NCBI GenBank assembly: GCA_022818135.1
Contig: JAFMSR010000018.1
Span: 19,644,595 to 19,708,594 of the forward strand
Source of the DNA: Saxidomus purpurata
Taxonomy: Eukaryota > Mollusca > Bivalvia > Venerida > Veneridae
Direction: 5' to 3'
Length of the DNA stretch: 64,000 nt
Positions 13,001 to 28,000 of the stretch are shown in pieces (positions within the stretch are counted from its first letter, which is position 1; the number at the start of each line of letters is the position of its first letter). The notes below the pieces were generated by a model. The model was not told where the DNA came from. It made no database searches and worked only from the letters and a program-made list of their open reading frames with translations. The translations under genes were made by a program, and so were the position numbers.

Positions 13001-16000
13001 TTCTATTTCTGCGGGCCGTCAGCAGATGAAATGGCAGATCCAGATCTGATACCGGACAAAGCTGCTTGTCTGGCCAATAACATGACATGGCAAAATTATG
13101 ACATTAATTTTGATAATATCTTACAAGGATTTCTTGCTCTGTTTCAAGTGGTAAGTTTTGTTGGTTTTATTTATTTACTAGTTCTCTTATAAAACATGCA
13201 CCGATTTGTTTATATGAATACAATACATGGTAGAAGAACCTACTAATTTGTTTGATTTTAAGTCTTCATTCTTTATCATCTGTTCAGTGTGTAAGACTTC
13301 ACACATACATGTAGTAACCATTCTTCTCCATTACAGTTACATGTACATAGCAAATGACTTAATCGTATACATTTAATTAGTAGCTCACCATGTAATTTTT
13401 CAGGCAACGTTTGAAGGCTGGATGGAGGTGATGTCACTTGCTGTTGACAGTGTTGGTATAGACAAACAACCAAAATTTGAAAACTCTCTGTATATGTATC
13501 TGTTCTTCGTCGCATTTATTATATTTGGAGCCTTTTTCACCCTCAACCTCTTCATTGGTGTGATTATTGACAACTTTAACATGCTCAAGAAAAAGGTATG
13601 ACACCCATACCTTTTAGTTCTATAAGAATTTTCATGATTTACTTTCTTTTTTGTAGAAAGTTTATACATATTCATTTAAAGCTATATTGTCTTTATACCA
13701 CACTGTATTTAGATAGTTTCCCTAGTCGTTATTAGCTACCTGTTATACTTTTAATTTATGGATTTTCAACACAATTGAAAATCGTTTCTAAAACTGAAGA
13801 CTTAAATTCTGTTATGGTTTTCTATTCATTAAAACTGCAAAGAGTTTTCCATATTTCTTTTCGTTATTTGTGTTAAGAAATTGTGCAAACCGATTTACTG
13901 TGGCCTAGTTATAGTGTATGACGATCTGTTTTTCTCTTTTCAGTATGATGGGAGTTACTTAGATATGTTCCTTACTTCTGGACAACGTCAGTATTACAAC
14001 ACAATCAAGAAACTTGGAAATAAAAAACCACAAAAGACTATAAAAAGACCTAAGGTAGTTATATTAAATTGTCAGGATTCAGAAAATCAAATGATTCTGA
14101 ATAATAGCATGCATTCAATGGCCTTGAATGTTAACTTTGTAGTTTTGTTTTGTAGTAGGCAGTTTGTACATTTACTTAAAGTATGGTAAAGTGGTTTTGT
14201 TGAGTCTAAAACGGAAATGGGAATGATTAATTTGAATAACATTTAATAAAAAATTATAAATGATCAGCAAATATTTAAATGTAACTTTGCGGGGGGGGAT
14301 TGATACGATTTATGTCACTGAGAAAGGGAAGCTTTTATAAAAAAAAAATCAAACATTTTAGAAATGAAAAATCTCTGCTCATAAAAATTGAATACATTGT
14401 TTCATCAGAGATGATATGAAACATAGATTGATGTTGTTTGCATAGCAAAGGAACAGAACCGCTATATTGTTACAGTCATTTTTCTTATGAAGGTTTTTAT
14501 TTTCACTAATTTTTGCCTGAGAACCGCATCGGGAATTTACTGATTTTACTAAGATTTCTATCTTGGGATTAGATGATATGTTTTGGTATGATAAAAGGGC
14601 TCCCTCTCGAACTAAAAAACTCGCAAATAAATCCAAAATTTAAAACTTCAAACTCAACAACTAGTGAATATAAAGACTGTCACAGTGAAATGGTATTTAT
14701 CAGTTATATTGGAAAGTTTAAGGAACAAGCTTTTGTTGAAATAAAAAAAACTTGCCAGGTCTATAATATGAAACGTTGATCAAGTGGTCAGTTAGACTAA
14801 CTAGCTTTATCTTGCAGCATTTGAATGTATTTAACAATATGAATGTTTTGGATTGTGAAATCTGGTCACTTTTTTAAGTTACTAGATCATGTCAGTAACA
14901 ACATTTGATTAAGAAATAACATGAAACCTATTTTACATGCAAAGAATTGTTTAAGATGGATGGTGAGTTGGAATATAATGCACCCTGTATTATGAATTAA
15001 AAGTGTCCATACAGATAGAAAATATGTATTCTTTGTAGAACAATTCAAGATGCAGCATATTCTAACATTTAGATGTGATTCATTTCTTAATAATTTCATT
15101 AGAACACAACAAGGAAATGATTTGATTTTTTTCACATATGTCATAGATAAATTAAGCACACACTTGATTGGTTTAAGTTTTGTTGATTTTGGTTTCCTAA
15201 TATTGTTTTTGGTTTATAGCACCATGTTGCAAAGATATATGTAATTTGTAGTTCTTTAACTATGAAAGAACTATTATAGGTCAATTACAATTTTTCAATA
15301 TTTTAATTAGTTGAGCTAAACTCTTCTCATTTAAATCTAGTTTGAAAAAGGATTTACTTCTGTTGACAGTTTTCACCATTTCTATCTCTATTTATTTTCA
15401 ATGAAATTGCACTTCAATGTTGATTGGAACTTTTCTTGAAAGACTTTTTTATTGACAAGCAATTCTAGTTTAGCTTTGTTTTAAACCTTCTCAACAATTG
15501 TGGTGATATGTTTCAATGAAGTCTGTACGCGTTTTGGTTTTTTCCCGTTGTTCCATTTAGAGAATATAAATATGCATTTCATGTACATGTTATACCAAAA
15601 TCATTATTTCTCGTTGAAATGGTACTCTAACAGGAGTTATTTTCGTTTATAAATATCTAAATGTTTCAGCTTTACCAGAATTTAGTACCATTTTGCACTA
15701 CGTGCATTCTAATATGTGATTTATTCTAAATTATTGCAGAACAAAATTCAAGGGATCTTCTACGATATATCAAACAGCAGTAAATTCGAGCTGTGTATAG
15801 TCGTATTCATATTCCTAAACATGATCCAAATGTCCGTGGATCATTACAACCAAACTCAAATGGTTAACGATGTGCTTGCCATGCTCAATATCCTCTTCGT
15901 GGTCATCTTTACTCTGGAAGCCATCGTTAAAATCATTGGTCTTCGTTGGCACTACTTCACCATGCCGTGGAATGTGTTTGACTTTGTGGTCGTTATTCTC

Positions 16001-19000
16001 TCTTTGCTTGGTAAGTGAATTTTTTGTTATTGTTAAATCAATTTACTTTTCGAAGTTAGTTCATGAATTTGCACTGTTGAATATTTTGTTGTTGTTTTAT
16101 GTTACAAATCTATTCAATTTATGAACCTTTAAAACGTGACGTATCTTTTTTGGCTAATAAAAAGACTTAGATTAACTTAATCGAAAAATAACCAAATGTG
16201 GAATACAGAAGATTAATCTCTGTACTGTTATCTTACCACGTGTACATCTTCAGCAGTACAAATACATGCGATACAACGCTATTCTTTCTCTGATACTAAC
16301 CAAAAGATACTGCATGAGTGAATTTCTGTGGTGTACTGTGAGGTCATATCAAAACTGACTAGAAACCGAGTACTGCAATGAAATGTCTTGACAAAGCAGT
16401 TTTCTAATTATGTAACCAGTTTTGAAATTCACAAGCAAACTATTTATAATTTTGACTGAACAGTACACTAGTTAGGTGGAGGGCATCCAGTGACTACACC
16501 TAAGAGTGTTTTGTTGCATTTTGAAATATAAAGATGCATTAAAACTGCATAACGGAATATGAATCAGTAGGTAGAGTTCGTTAAGTAGTTTATAGAATGT
16601 CTTGAATTGTGTAGTGTGTTGGGTACCTTGCATGGATAAATAGAATAGCACTGCAAGTTGCCAAGAAAGTTATAATTAATATGCACATCTTTATGCATGT
16701 TCTGATATGAAATGTATATTCAATTTGTTATTGAAACTATTAATGAAATCCCTTTTGTTCAGACGTTATTTTCAAAGAGATTAAAGGAGGTAAACTTATG
16801 CGTGTGACATGACCTTTTAGAGGTCCTATGCGTGGCACGTAGGCTGGAATCAGCTCAGAACTCTTAGATACTCGTCTCTCTGTCCGCTAGCTTTAGATAC
16901 TCTAGATTTTATAAACAAGTTTGAATGTAAAACACGTGCGTGAATCAGTTTGGAACAAAACTTGAACACTTATTAAAATAACGTTTAAGTCTTACGTAGT
17001 TTTCACTGCCATAAAAAGTTTAAAAATTTAGCGTCCAGAAGCATATTATTTCATTATATATAGATGTATGAGTGGAAACCATAATAATTTATTGTAACTT
17101 AAAAACTATGAAATTGTAACATATTTTAATCGTATCACTTGATCATTCATTTTTGTTGCTTGACGCCTTAAATGTCAAAGGGGGGGGGGAAGAAGGTTCG
17201 ATTTTGTGACTTAACTCTTACAGCTAGCTATGCTGTTGTAAAGAAATACATATTCGTGTTGAGTGTGCCATTTTTAAATGACACTTTGACTTGACACATT
17301 GACAGCTTGGTGCGCGATTTTTTATGATGGGAGTTAACAGTCATAAACTTAACCATCATCAGACTAAAGTATACCATGTGTACTCGCTTAAGCATTTTAT
17401 ATGTAAATAAAAAATCCTACTTAATTTAAACTACTTCTCATTGAAACGTGAAGAGGTAACAGTCAGTTATAGAGCAAAATATACACAATCATTATGTTTA
17501 GAATATTTATACAGATGTGCTTTAAGTGTTCTGTATCACCTTCGAGTAATACCGTTGTCATGTCGATATGAATATTCATAAAATCATTTTATACATCCTA
17601 CATTTCATGCAGACGTTGCAATTTCGATTGCCTCGACGCAAAGCGGTATGAAAAATGTTGACCAGCTAGTGTTTCACTCCATTCAGTCTTCCCTTTATAG
17701 TCTTGCTGTACACTCTCCTGTTGATTCAGACTTTGAATTTCGAATCACAAGCTTCTGCTAACTGACTTTTAAATATAAAAATAAAATGTATACGTAAACA
17801 TTATTTCAAACGTTCAAAGAGTCCAAACGCCAATAGTTGTGGTTCTTGCTTTTGCTTGATTGTTTTTTGTTAATGTTCCCATAGAATTATTCTGGTGGTT
17901 TGATAGTGCATGCGCTTTTAATTTTAGGCAGTTGTATATTACGAATGATCGAAAGACATCAGCTTTACAGCAGTCGGTAGTTTTTGGAGCAGACAGTTTG
18001 CTTGAAAGTTTTATACAACTGCCTCGTTAAACTGTTTCATGTTCCGACCTAGCATTTCCTACAGAATGGAGTTAGTATGGACCCTATGGAATATGTATGG
18101 ATAATAAATTAACGATTTAAAGCTCAATACAACTAATGTATCAATAAGGTAGTGAGTGTATTATTTCTTCAGGTTCCCTTTCACATAAGTGCAATGTGCA
18201 TACCTAAATGAATTCCTAAGATTTATTTCCATACGTATTCCATAAATATTCGGGATACCGTGAAGTTTCCTAACGTATTCCATATTATTTCCATAAGGAT
18301 TCCATGGGATGCATGTTAAATCCCACATGGAAAAGCAAAATCCATATGGAAATCGCGGTTAAATTCCATAAGGATTCAGTATGTTTCCATGTGGACGTTA
18401 CTAGTTGGTAAGTTGTTATTTTTCTGTTATTTGTTTGCCTTAAATTAACATATTGAACATGAAGCCTGTATTGTACATTACAGATGTAATTTTGCATATA
18501 TTTGCATGTTACCGGGTGATAATGGGTTATGCATAGTGCTTGCTTTGTTTATAATCACTTTCGAAAAAAAACACTCGCGCTAAAAAATGGTCAAATAATT
18601 GTCTGTATTACGTGTTGCTCACATTGTTGTGTGAAGACAGTTTTTTTTAAAGAAAGATAAATAAAACTCACGTTAAAATTCAAGTGTGTTTTCTGTGATC
18701 TGTCACTATTTACTGACTGGCATGCTAATATCTCCCTTTTTACAATTTCAGGTGTCCTTCTTACCGACGTCATGACAAGTGTTATTGTCAGTCCGACATT
18801 GTTGCGTGTTGTGCGAGTTTTCAGAATTGGACGTGTACTACGTCTAATTAAGGCTGCGAAAGGAATCAGAAAACTGCTTTTTGCACTTATAATATCGCTA
18901 CCAGCTCTGCTAAATATCGGAATGCTTTTGTTCCTTATTATGTATATCTATGCCATCATTTTTATGTCCACTTTCCAGAATGTTAAAATAACCGGAATTC

Positions 19001-22000
19001 TTGACGAGGATGTGGTTAATTTCAAAACTTTCCTGAATAGTTTTCTTCTCTTGTTTCGCCTATCAACGGCAGCGGGTTGGAATGATGTTTTACTAACGAT
19101 AATGATACAACCACCGAATTGCAATGATACTCATTTTACCCGAGATGATGGTGTTGCTATAGCACAGTCACCTGGTGATTGTGGTATACCGTGGATGGCT
19201 ATAATTGGGCTAACCAGTTATATTCTTATTATATTTTTAGTTGTTATTAACATGTTTATTGCCGTAATTCTTGAAAACTTTAATCAGGCTCATGAACAGG
19301 AAGAGGCAGGCATTACAGAGGATGACTTTGATATGTTTTATTTGGTGTGGGAAAGATTTGATCCCTTAGCAACGCAGTTTATTAAATATGAAGAGTTATC
19401 AAATTTTGTAGCAGAATTAGATCCACCACTAAGTATACCAAAACCGAATGAAATTGCTTTAGTTTCCTTTGACCTTCCTATAGCTGAAGGTGATAAGTTG
19501 CATTGTTTGGATGTGTTAATGGGGCTTGTGCGGTATGTGCTTGGAAATGTAGAAGAGACTCCAGAATTTAAACAGCTGCATGAACAAATGGAGCGAAGAT
19601 TTCAAGTGGCTTTCCCAACTCGTGTTAAAACAGTTAACAAGACTTCAACAATGATGCGAAAGAAAGAGGATGTAGCAGCAAAAACTTTACAAAGAGCTTG
19701 GAGGAGTTGGAAGGCACAGAAGGAAATGAAGAGCATTGCAACATTGGCAATGCAACAGTCGAGTCATGTCAGGTCTGCTTTAGCTATAGATGCTCGTTCT
19801 AAATCGAGCTCACTTCGCAACCTTGGAATGAGACTTTCAACTGCTTTAGGTGCATTCTTTGGTTCGACACGTTCTAGTAGTGCTGTTAGTAGTGTAACAA
19901 GTGACACATCTCCATCAAGTGAGTCAAACAATCAGAAGAGAAGGGAAGCTCGTAGTTTGATGGAAATGTCTCAGATGTCAACCGTGTACAGACCGGAGAA
20001 TAGATGAGATGTCTTGTTATGATAGGGGCCTTATTTACTTGAGGTGTTTTTACGATTTGTGCTGAATATTCACAATATATGATACATTTTATTTGTAATT
20101 TAATTAGCAGAATGATAAAGCTTGTGTATAAGCTACTAAGATGGATGTATGCCCTCTTTATGAATTGTTTGAAGAATCGCTGCAGATACATTATTTTATA
20201 GTTTGTGATGAAAAGCTGTATGAAAATTCCTATTTTCAAAAGTCAGAAAAAAATAGTACCAGTAAATAAGGAAAACAATAGTTTTACTATTAAGTTTCAT
20301 AATTGCAAACCGTTCAAACTTGGCAAGGGTGTATGTTATATTGGTATACATTTCAAAAGGCATGCTCATCATTTTATATACATTTGTACGAGTTACGATT
20401 GGTACATCTCATTCCAAAATATTAAGGGCGCAAGTGCTCGGAAAATTACTAATTTTGATTCTGTTCAGCACTGAACCCAAGGCAGCTTCGGTGTCTTGAA
20501 TTCGAGACTGATGATTAAAAATCTTAACCTTCAGTATTTCTGTACTTTTAGTTTAAACATAGACAGTTTGCTGGTACATGTACATCTATCGTATTAACAA
20601 AAATGACCGAAGCAAACTCTACAACAGTTTACGGAAAGGTTTCTATGTTTAGGGATAATTGCCACATAGATCACTGATTCCTCATGCAATGTTATATAAA
20701 CTTGTAATTCATGCAGTTTTTATCAAGTATTGTATATGTTGAAGAAACCCTTGCCAAATAGTATTTATCATCTGTGATAATTTAATTTTTAATGATTGAT
20801 ATTATAACTTGCATTCATGTTCTCTAGCACTTTACATTATATATCCACACTTAGACATTTTATCCCTATACTTTATCGGATAACTTTAAACTGTTTTATT
20901 GGCTGGCGTCATGACAATATGGGCATCCAGACACAAGAACACTCTATGCGTACATTGCTACCATGCCATTATCTAGTGTCATTCAGATAGTGCAAGAAAA
21001 CAGCATTGCATGTAAAGTCCATGTCAAACATAATTTGTGAAAGTTCTAAGTTGCTCTACCTTAACCAACTTCATAAACTTGAAAGAAAATGATTCAGAGA
21101 TATTAGATATCCGTAGCAATAAATTCCATGTGTTTTTTCTAACAATTAGGAAATCTTAGTATCTGAAACGAGTGATTAGTTTTTAGATATATAAAATGCT
21201 TAAAAATGATTTAAAAATTGATATTGTAGTATTTTTATAAAAATGATATTTAAATAGTTTTATTCAGCGATTTATTGGCTGTTCGAATGTCCCTTTTCTC
21301 TTGCCGTTGCCTGTCGTTTTGTGTCTCTCCTACCATAGAGAGGCAATTATTTGCCATTGAAGAGCTGATTAAACTCCACTTTGTATTTGCTGTTACTGTA
21401 TCTCGAGTTGTTACTGCATTCCTTCATAGCCCATGTGAAATAAGTATACATTGTACATGTATATGAAATTATATTTGAAATTAAATTGATTTTAGAGTTG
21501 ATCCTTATGAAATAGATATTTAACTCATTTAAAGTATTTGTTTATGTCCTTTTTCCTATTAGACTTAATTGTTCAACCACAATATACATAAAAATCATAC
21601 TTTAATTGGTAAGAATAATTTATTGACAGACGCGAAAGTGCATAAAGTGCTTGGTCAGTGAAAGGAAAGGCAACTTATTTTAATAAACCACTCCATGATT
21701 GCCAATAAAATTAATGCACACGGAAACCATTGCAACACTGTGCATTCTGAGAGTGAAAATAAGGTGGTGTGGTTTTAAATTATGTTGATACAAAAGCAGT
21801 TTTGAGATGAAAATTGAGAATAGCGCACAAAGATATAATAATAGAACATGTTTTTAAGATATTTCGACAATAACTGTCAACAAATAACGTTAAGACTGAA
21901 ACATGCAAATTTCATTTTTGCCACTTCAAAAATATATTTCAACAATGCATTGTTTAAATACTTATTGCACGGAATCAAAATAAAGTGATCTCGCACCATT

Positions 22001-25000
22001 GAGAAAATCAAAACTTCCAATACTGAAAGTACTCGCTTAAAAGTTCTGCACGTCAGATATAAGGACAAAAATTGTGCTATAAAGGCTTAATGAAAGTATT
22101 CATCAAATGAAGGACTTTACATGAATTGACACATGTAGGTTTATTCTTTCTTTAATTTAATATTTTGTTTATTTAAGGGTGCATTTCATTATATGCATTT
22201 TTAAAATTCAGGTCTTTACATTTAATTTACATTAGATTTGTTTTGGCCATGATGGTTTAAACCTTTCCTTGATATCACTCTACAGGTCGAAGGTCAAGAT
22301 AACAGTGACCTCAGTCTTTCCTTGATACCACTCTATAGGTCGAAGGTCAAGGTAACATTGACCTCAGCCTTTCCTTGATACCACTATAGGTCGAAGGTCA
22401 AGGTAACAGTGACCTCAGTTAGCCTTTCCTTGATACCACTCTATAGGTCACAATTTTCATTAAACCCTCAAACTTATTAAACCTTTAGATGTTCCCAGTT
22501 GTTTTTATGTCAGTGGGTCAAAGGTCAAGGTCACAGTGACCAGTACTCTAAATATATTTCCTGGTCAGTATATTAAAACCTATATCACCAACCGTCTTCA
22601 AACTTCATAGGATGATTGGTCTTACTAAGTAGATGATCCCTACTGTTTATTTGGGGTCAGTGTGTCAAGGTCACTGTGAACTCTTAGATTTTCAAAAAAA
22701 ATTAGAATATCCCTGTCTGTCCAGTAGAGTGATACTGGCCCACATGGGCCTCTTGTTTCTTATTTTTGCATATTTTAAGTGACATGTGTTATACAATACA
22801 ATATATACAGTTTACATACACACCATAACACCCAGCCCAATGTGCCTATAAGTCACATAATGCAATTATCACGTGATATACAGTACAATGAACAATATTT
22901 TGTGCTAATCAAAAGTTAAATAATCAAACTATTAAATTGAGACATTAGGTAACTCTCTGCTTTTGCCTTCATTTCATTTACTATTTGAATATCGTGTGAG
23001 CGAATTTAACCATTTTAGAAATTCAGTATCATAATCATTTATGTCAACATGACTCATGTAATTGTTTTACTTTCAAAACATGTATTAAAATATTTTGTTT
23101 CATTTTAAACCATTAAAGGTAGCGATTGATCCGTACTTACTTTATCTCACTTGCCAAAATTTTCATTTTTTTGCAGTTTAGTATGTGTACAGTCAAAATA
23201 TGTACCTCAATACACTTTTTAGAAAGATCAGTAATGAATTCGTTCTTTTTTATTACCATGTTTCTGTGGTCTATAACGGATTAAACCTTTTCAAAGCACA
23301 AATTAGAACATAAACTTAATTCGAAGATAGGTATAAAAGATCCTAAAGCAGGAAATAACGTAAAAAATACAATTAAGTTTGCATTAAGGTACTTACTTTT
23401 GGCTCTAGTACTTGTTCAAAGATTGATAATGAGCAAACCATTTTATTACATTAAGAAGCCTATTTCTTTTTGTAGTCTTGAGCGTAAGGATTGTTTGTGG
23501 ACTATTTGCGTATAAAGCATTTTAAGATTGTGTATGTTTATATTTTTCCAAAATATGATAGAACATATAAACAGCTGAAGATTTTGGCAAATAAGATGCC
23601 ATGTAAGATCTGTTACCTTAATCATGTTTTTTTGTTTGCTTGTTTTATGTCAATGTTATACATGTACAACAATGTATGTTATGTACATAATATTATATAT
23701 TCATGTATGTCTCACATTTGTACAGAAAGGTTCAGTAAATCATTTTTTTCCAGAAATATGCATGTTTTAATGAATAAACTCTTGTGAAAAATAGTTCATG
23801 TAAATGCCATTTCAGGTTCACAATATCTAATTTGGCGCCTCTCTCCCTCTCCCAGTTTTTTCCTAGATAAATTTCTTTTGTTGATTGGGTAAGTCTGGAC
23901 TATTTCTATAAGGTACAACATTTCATCACCAAGTGTAAAGTATTTCAAAATACACGTTTATCTCCCCTGATAAATGATGAAAATATCTCGACATGGTGAA
24001 CTTCAGTATGTAAGTTAAGGTGTAGTCCAGTTACAGTTGTGAAAAAAATGTACAACACCTGGTTTTTATAATGTACAAGTAATTGTTCCTCGCATTATTA
24101 CTGTTTCAATTCATGTTTATAAATTTCGAGGGATATTTTATTGTTTTCCCACACTTGTTGATGTTTGTTTTACCTTTAAGCCTCAATATCTTGATGCTAC
24201 GTTGACCAAAGGTTTATCTAATAAATATTTTAAAAAGAAACATTGTCTATCTTGTTTGTTGTAAACAGTATTCCGGGGTCGACATTTAGTTGGTTCTTAT
24301 TGAATACTGAAAATGGCCACAATTACTTTCTTCTTTCAGCAACATTAGCCGTGTTTAACAGCATTTTGCTTTTGGTCATATTTATACATACACGATTTCG
24401 ACAGGACATTGTGTAGCAACACACCGTTGTCGAAATGTTTTAAACACCTGAAATTTATGAACAATTTTATAATAAAACTAACCTGTTTAGCTCCACTGTA
24501 GCAGCAAGTAAATTGGAGAACAATTATCATCGTCGAATATACATATGTGGTCCAACTGGTTATGTCCAAACACTATTGTCTTCACATCACAGTGGCATGT
24601 GATATATTCCACTGGAAAGTAAGTGTATAAAATAGAAATCAATCCCCCACTCGGCGTTATTTAGTCTGTTAGCACAGGTGAGCTAACAATGTTTTAAATC
24701 ATCTAGCATCGTAATGTCATGATATCGCTCTAGTTTTCAGGTTTTATTTCATTTTACTATTAAAAGAAAAATATACAAAATCCATGCCAGTGTTTGCTGG
24801 ATAAAGAAAAAAATTCAAAATGTCTCATTTATACCACGTCATAACCACGTTTTTATTTTGTTTCTTTTAGCTGTAATACTTGGTAAGAATCATCGCACAG
24901 TTTAGACTATATGACAAAAAATACATTTGGGTATTGTAACGCTCACCTGAGTTAACTCGCTGAATATAAAAGTACAACAAATAAAATATATGACTGAATA

Positions 25001-28000
25001 CGCATGTACCGGAAACAGTAAAACTCAACAATGGTCAATGAGCCGTGACTACACTTGTAACTTTAGTTGAATACAAAGGAAAAATCCGAGTAAAACGTGT
25101 GAGACACGTCTCATTTACTGTTAATGAAATAGTACATCCTAATGACCTGTATTTGTTTCCAAATTCCTTTTTTGCTTTTTTTAAAAATAGCTACTTCTGT
25201 GGGCAAATTTCAATAAATTTTACTTAATGATTGCGCAACCAAACTGGAAAAAGCACATGTAATGGTATATGTACATAACGAACTTGTTTCAATTACTTAG
25301 GTGAGCGACATATAAATCAATAAATCAAAAATGAAATTAAACTAAACTGTGCGTCACATAATACATATAATATTGCATGTACATTCGAAGTTCATATAAC
25401 AATTTGAAATCATGATTCGGAAGGAAGTTACGCAGCGCACTACTTGACTGCATGCATCGCTGGCTTTTTCTTTTAAATTTAATACATCATTTTCACAAAT
25501 CAGTAATACATTTTGGCAGATACAGCCTATTATACAGAAAAGAAAACATTACAACTGCCTGCTAACTAATAGCGATAACCTTTCAGTTCATTCGATTTAG
25601 TAAAACACCATAATTCAAGTGCCTGTAAAAGTATAAGAACAAGAGTCTTGCACTGTCAAAAAAGTCACTAGAGATACATTGAATATATGCACAGGTACTT
25701 CACATGAGTGGCTTATTAAAAATGATTGTGGCTTATCTCCCATAAGATTGATACAAACAAAAAGCCCCCCCTCCTTTTCCCCTTTTTTTTAATTAGATAT
25801 CCATAATATTTATGTGCATCACGGCATATGTTAATTCTGAGACTTTGGTAGATCTTCTGTTATATATGAAATTCAAATATTGAGTGGTACAAATTTCATA
25901 TGGACGAAAATTTTAAGAGTGGTTTTCCCAAGAAGGCTCAAGGCAAAAACTGTTAAATATACGGGGGTTTAAACGTTAAAGTAAAATTATCTGCCACACG
26001 ATTTGTGCCACTCGATCTTTATGAAATCTGTGCTGAAGACCCGGTCTTCATAAATGCAAGATGAGCTTTCGTCACCAACAATAGCTGGCTATGGAAGGGC
26101 TATAGTAAAGGAGGCCAGGTTGGAACGGTTTCCAAGATAGAAAGCAGTGTCACTTTGGTAAACTTTCAATAATTCAAGGACTGTAACTAGGTATAGAATT
26201 TTGATGAGATTTTTAAACAGGTTTGGAGCTGATTCGATAAAACGTATTGAAGGAAGAGTTGGAACAGCGGCATTTTCTGCAAATCAAGGACAGTAACTTC
26301 AGAGTGCATAATTACACATATATGTGAATCTAGAATGAATAAGAATCGGTACCAAGTTTGATGGAAAACATAACGGATGTGTCGCCGGCCTGCCCGCCGC
26401 ATGTAATCCTATCATACATGTATATGTCGATGATGGTCTCTTAATTTAATAATATGATACGTATAAAGCGCTGAAATAAAGACGGACACAAACAAACAGA
26501 CAGGCAGACATACATACAGACATACAAACATACAAGAAGACAGGTGGTGTACTTCAGTTCTTCCGTGTTCAAAAGTAGTTTATAGACAGGATTTTAAGAT
26601 TGCCTACAAAAAGAGAAACAAAGTTAAATACAAAGCAAGAAAGCTTCGAGATTATCGTTGTTTAAGAAAATGAATAGGCCTACTTACAGATTGTTGTCCC
26701 TCCGGCTGCATATATAGTATTTCTACTGGTTCATCTCAAATAACGTCTAAAATGTTCACCACTCAAAGGCAGATACTAACCAATTATGTTACATGTACTC
26801 ACTTTTAAAATATCAGCGCACGAGCCTTTCGTGACACATGGAAGTAGTGTCTCGGCACGTGCGCAGATGTGTAATCTGTGACGTAAATTGGTGTCTTATT
26901 GAGATTTCTTTGCCTTGTATCTGTAAAATGCGACGTAAATATTTGATTTACACAAGTTGTTTATTCTTTCAGCATTTAACATGACGACGAAGTAAAGAAA
27001 TGACTAATCAAACATAGATCAATGAAATTCAATGTACAATGCAGAAGCTGTAATTTCAGAAATTTCATACGAGAGAACTTCTGTCAGTTGCGCTTTAGTT
27101 TGTTTCCCCCAAAAAACGTTTATCGTTTATTATTGTGACTAGTAAACCTAAATTGTGCATTCTTGTTTAGTTTACATGTTCTTTCTACTCTAGAACTGGC
27201 TTAACCCCTAACCAAACACACCTCGGTAAAACGCAAGCTACTCACGAAAACTTTAAACTAAACTAAACTGAAAGACAACTCTCGTCTGGTTTTCAGATTG
27301 TGTGAGCTATAGTCTAGCTGTTGTAGAAGTGTTTTTCTGTGTGTTAATTATTTTTTAAAATGTTTTTATCCTGCGTTGATCTACAATTCCTTTAGATGAT
27401 AACTTTGTCTTTTACCCTCACTTTGTCTGTAAATCTTTCTCTCTATCTTCCTCTGTCTTTCTTTCTCTCTGTGTCCCTGTCGCGTGCACAGGATGATATA
27501 AACCGTATTGCGAAATTGGAAATGCCACTTACCATTTCAGATTTGCTTTTGATAAGATTATTGTCAAGGGCACAAGTCTTCACGCTGAGGCTTACTACTA
27601 ATAGATCTACATGAAATAATAATAGTATCTTTATTTAAAGAAGGTTTACACATAAAGCTATGCTCAAAACATACAAAATTTATTTTCAATGTGGCCCTCT
27701 AGAAAAGAAACAAAAGTACAATCATTTTTAAATTCATTGGCCCTGAACTTACACGAAATTGTGGTTTCACATTTTCTTCACATTGTTGGCAAAGGGAATC
27801 TAGTTGGCTAGAATTTGGTTACAATTGTAGGCCTACCAGCAAAAATGTTTTGGTCGCCGATTTTTATTTAGGAGACATATTAGGCGGCGGAGAAATCGAG
27901 GGAAAACCCCAAAACTGTAGTAAGTTACAACAGTTTTGTGGAACGCCCAATTTACGACCTCCTAGTTTGTTTTTTAACAAATAAAACTGAGGAAAAAAAC

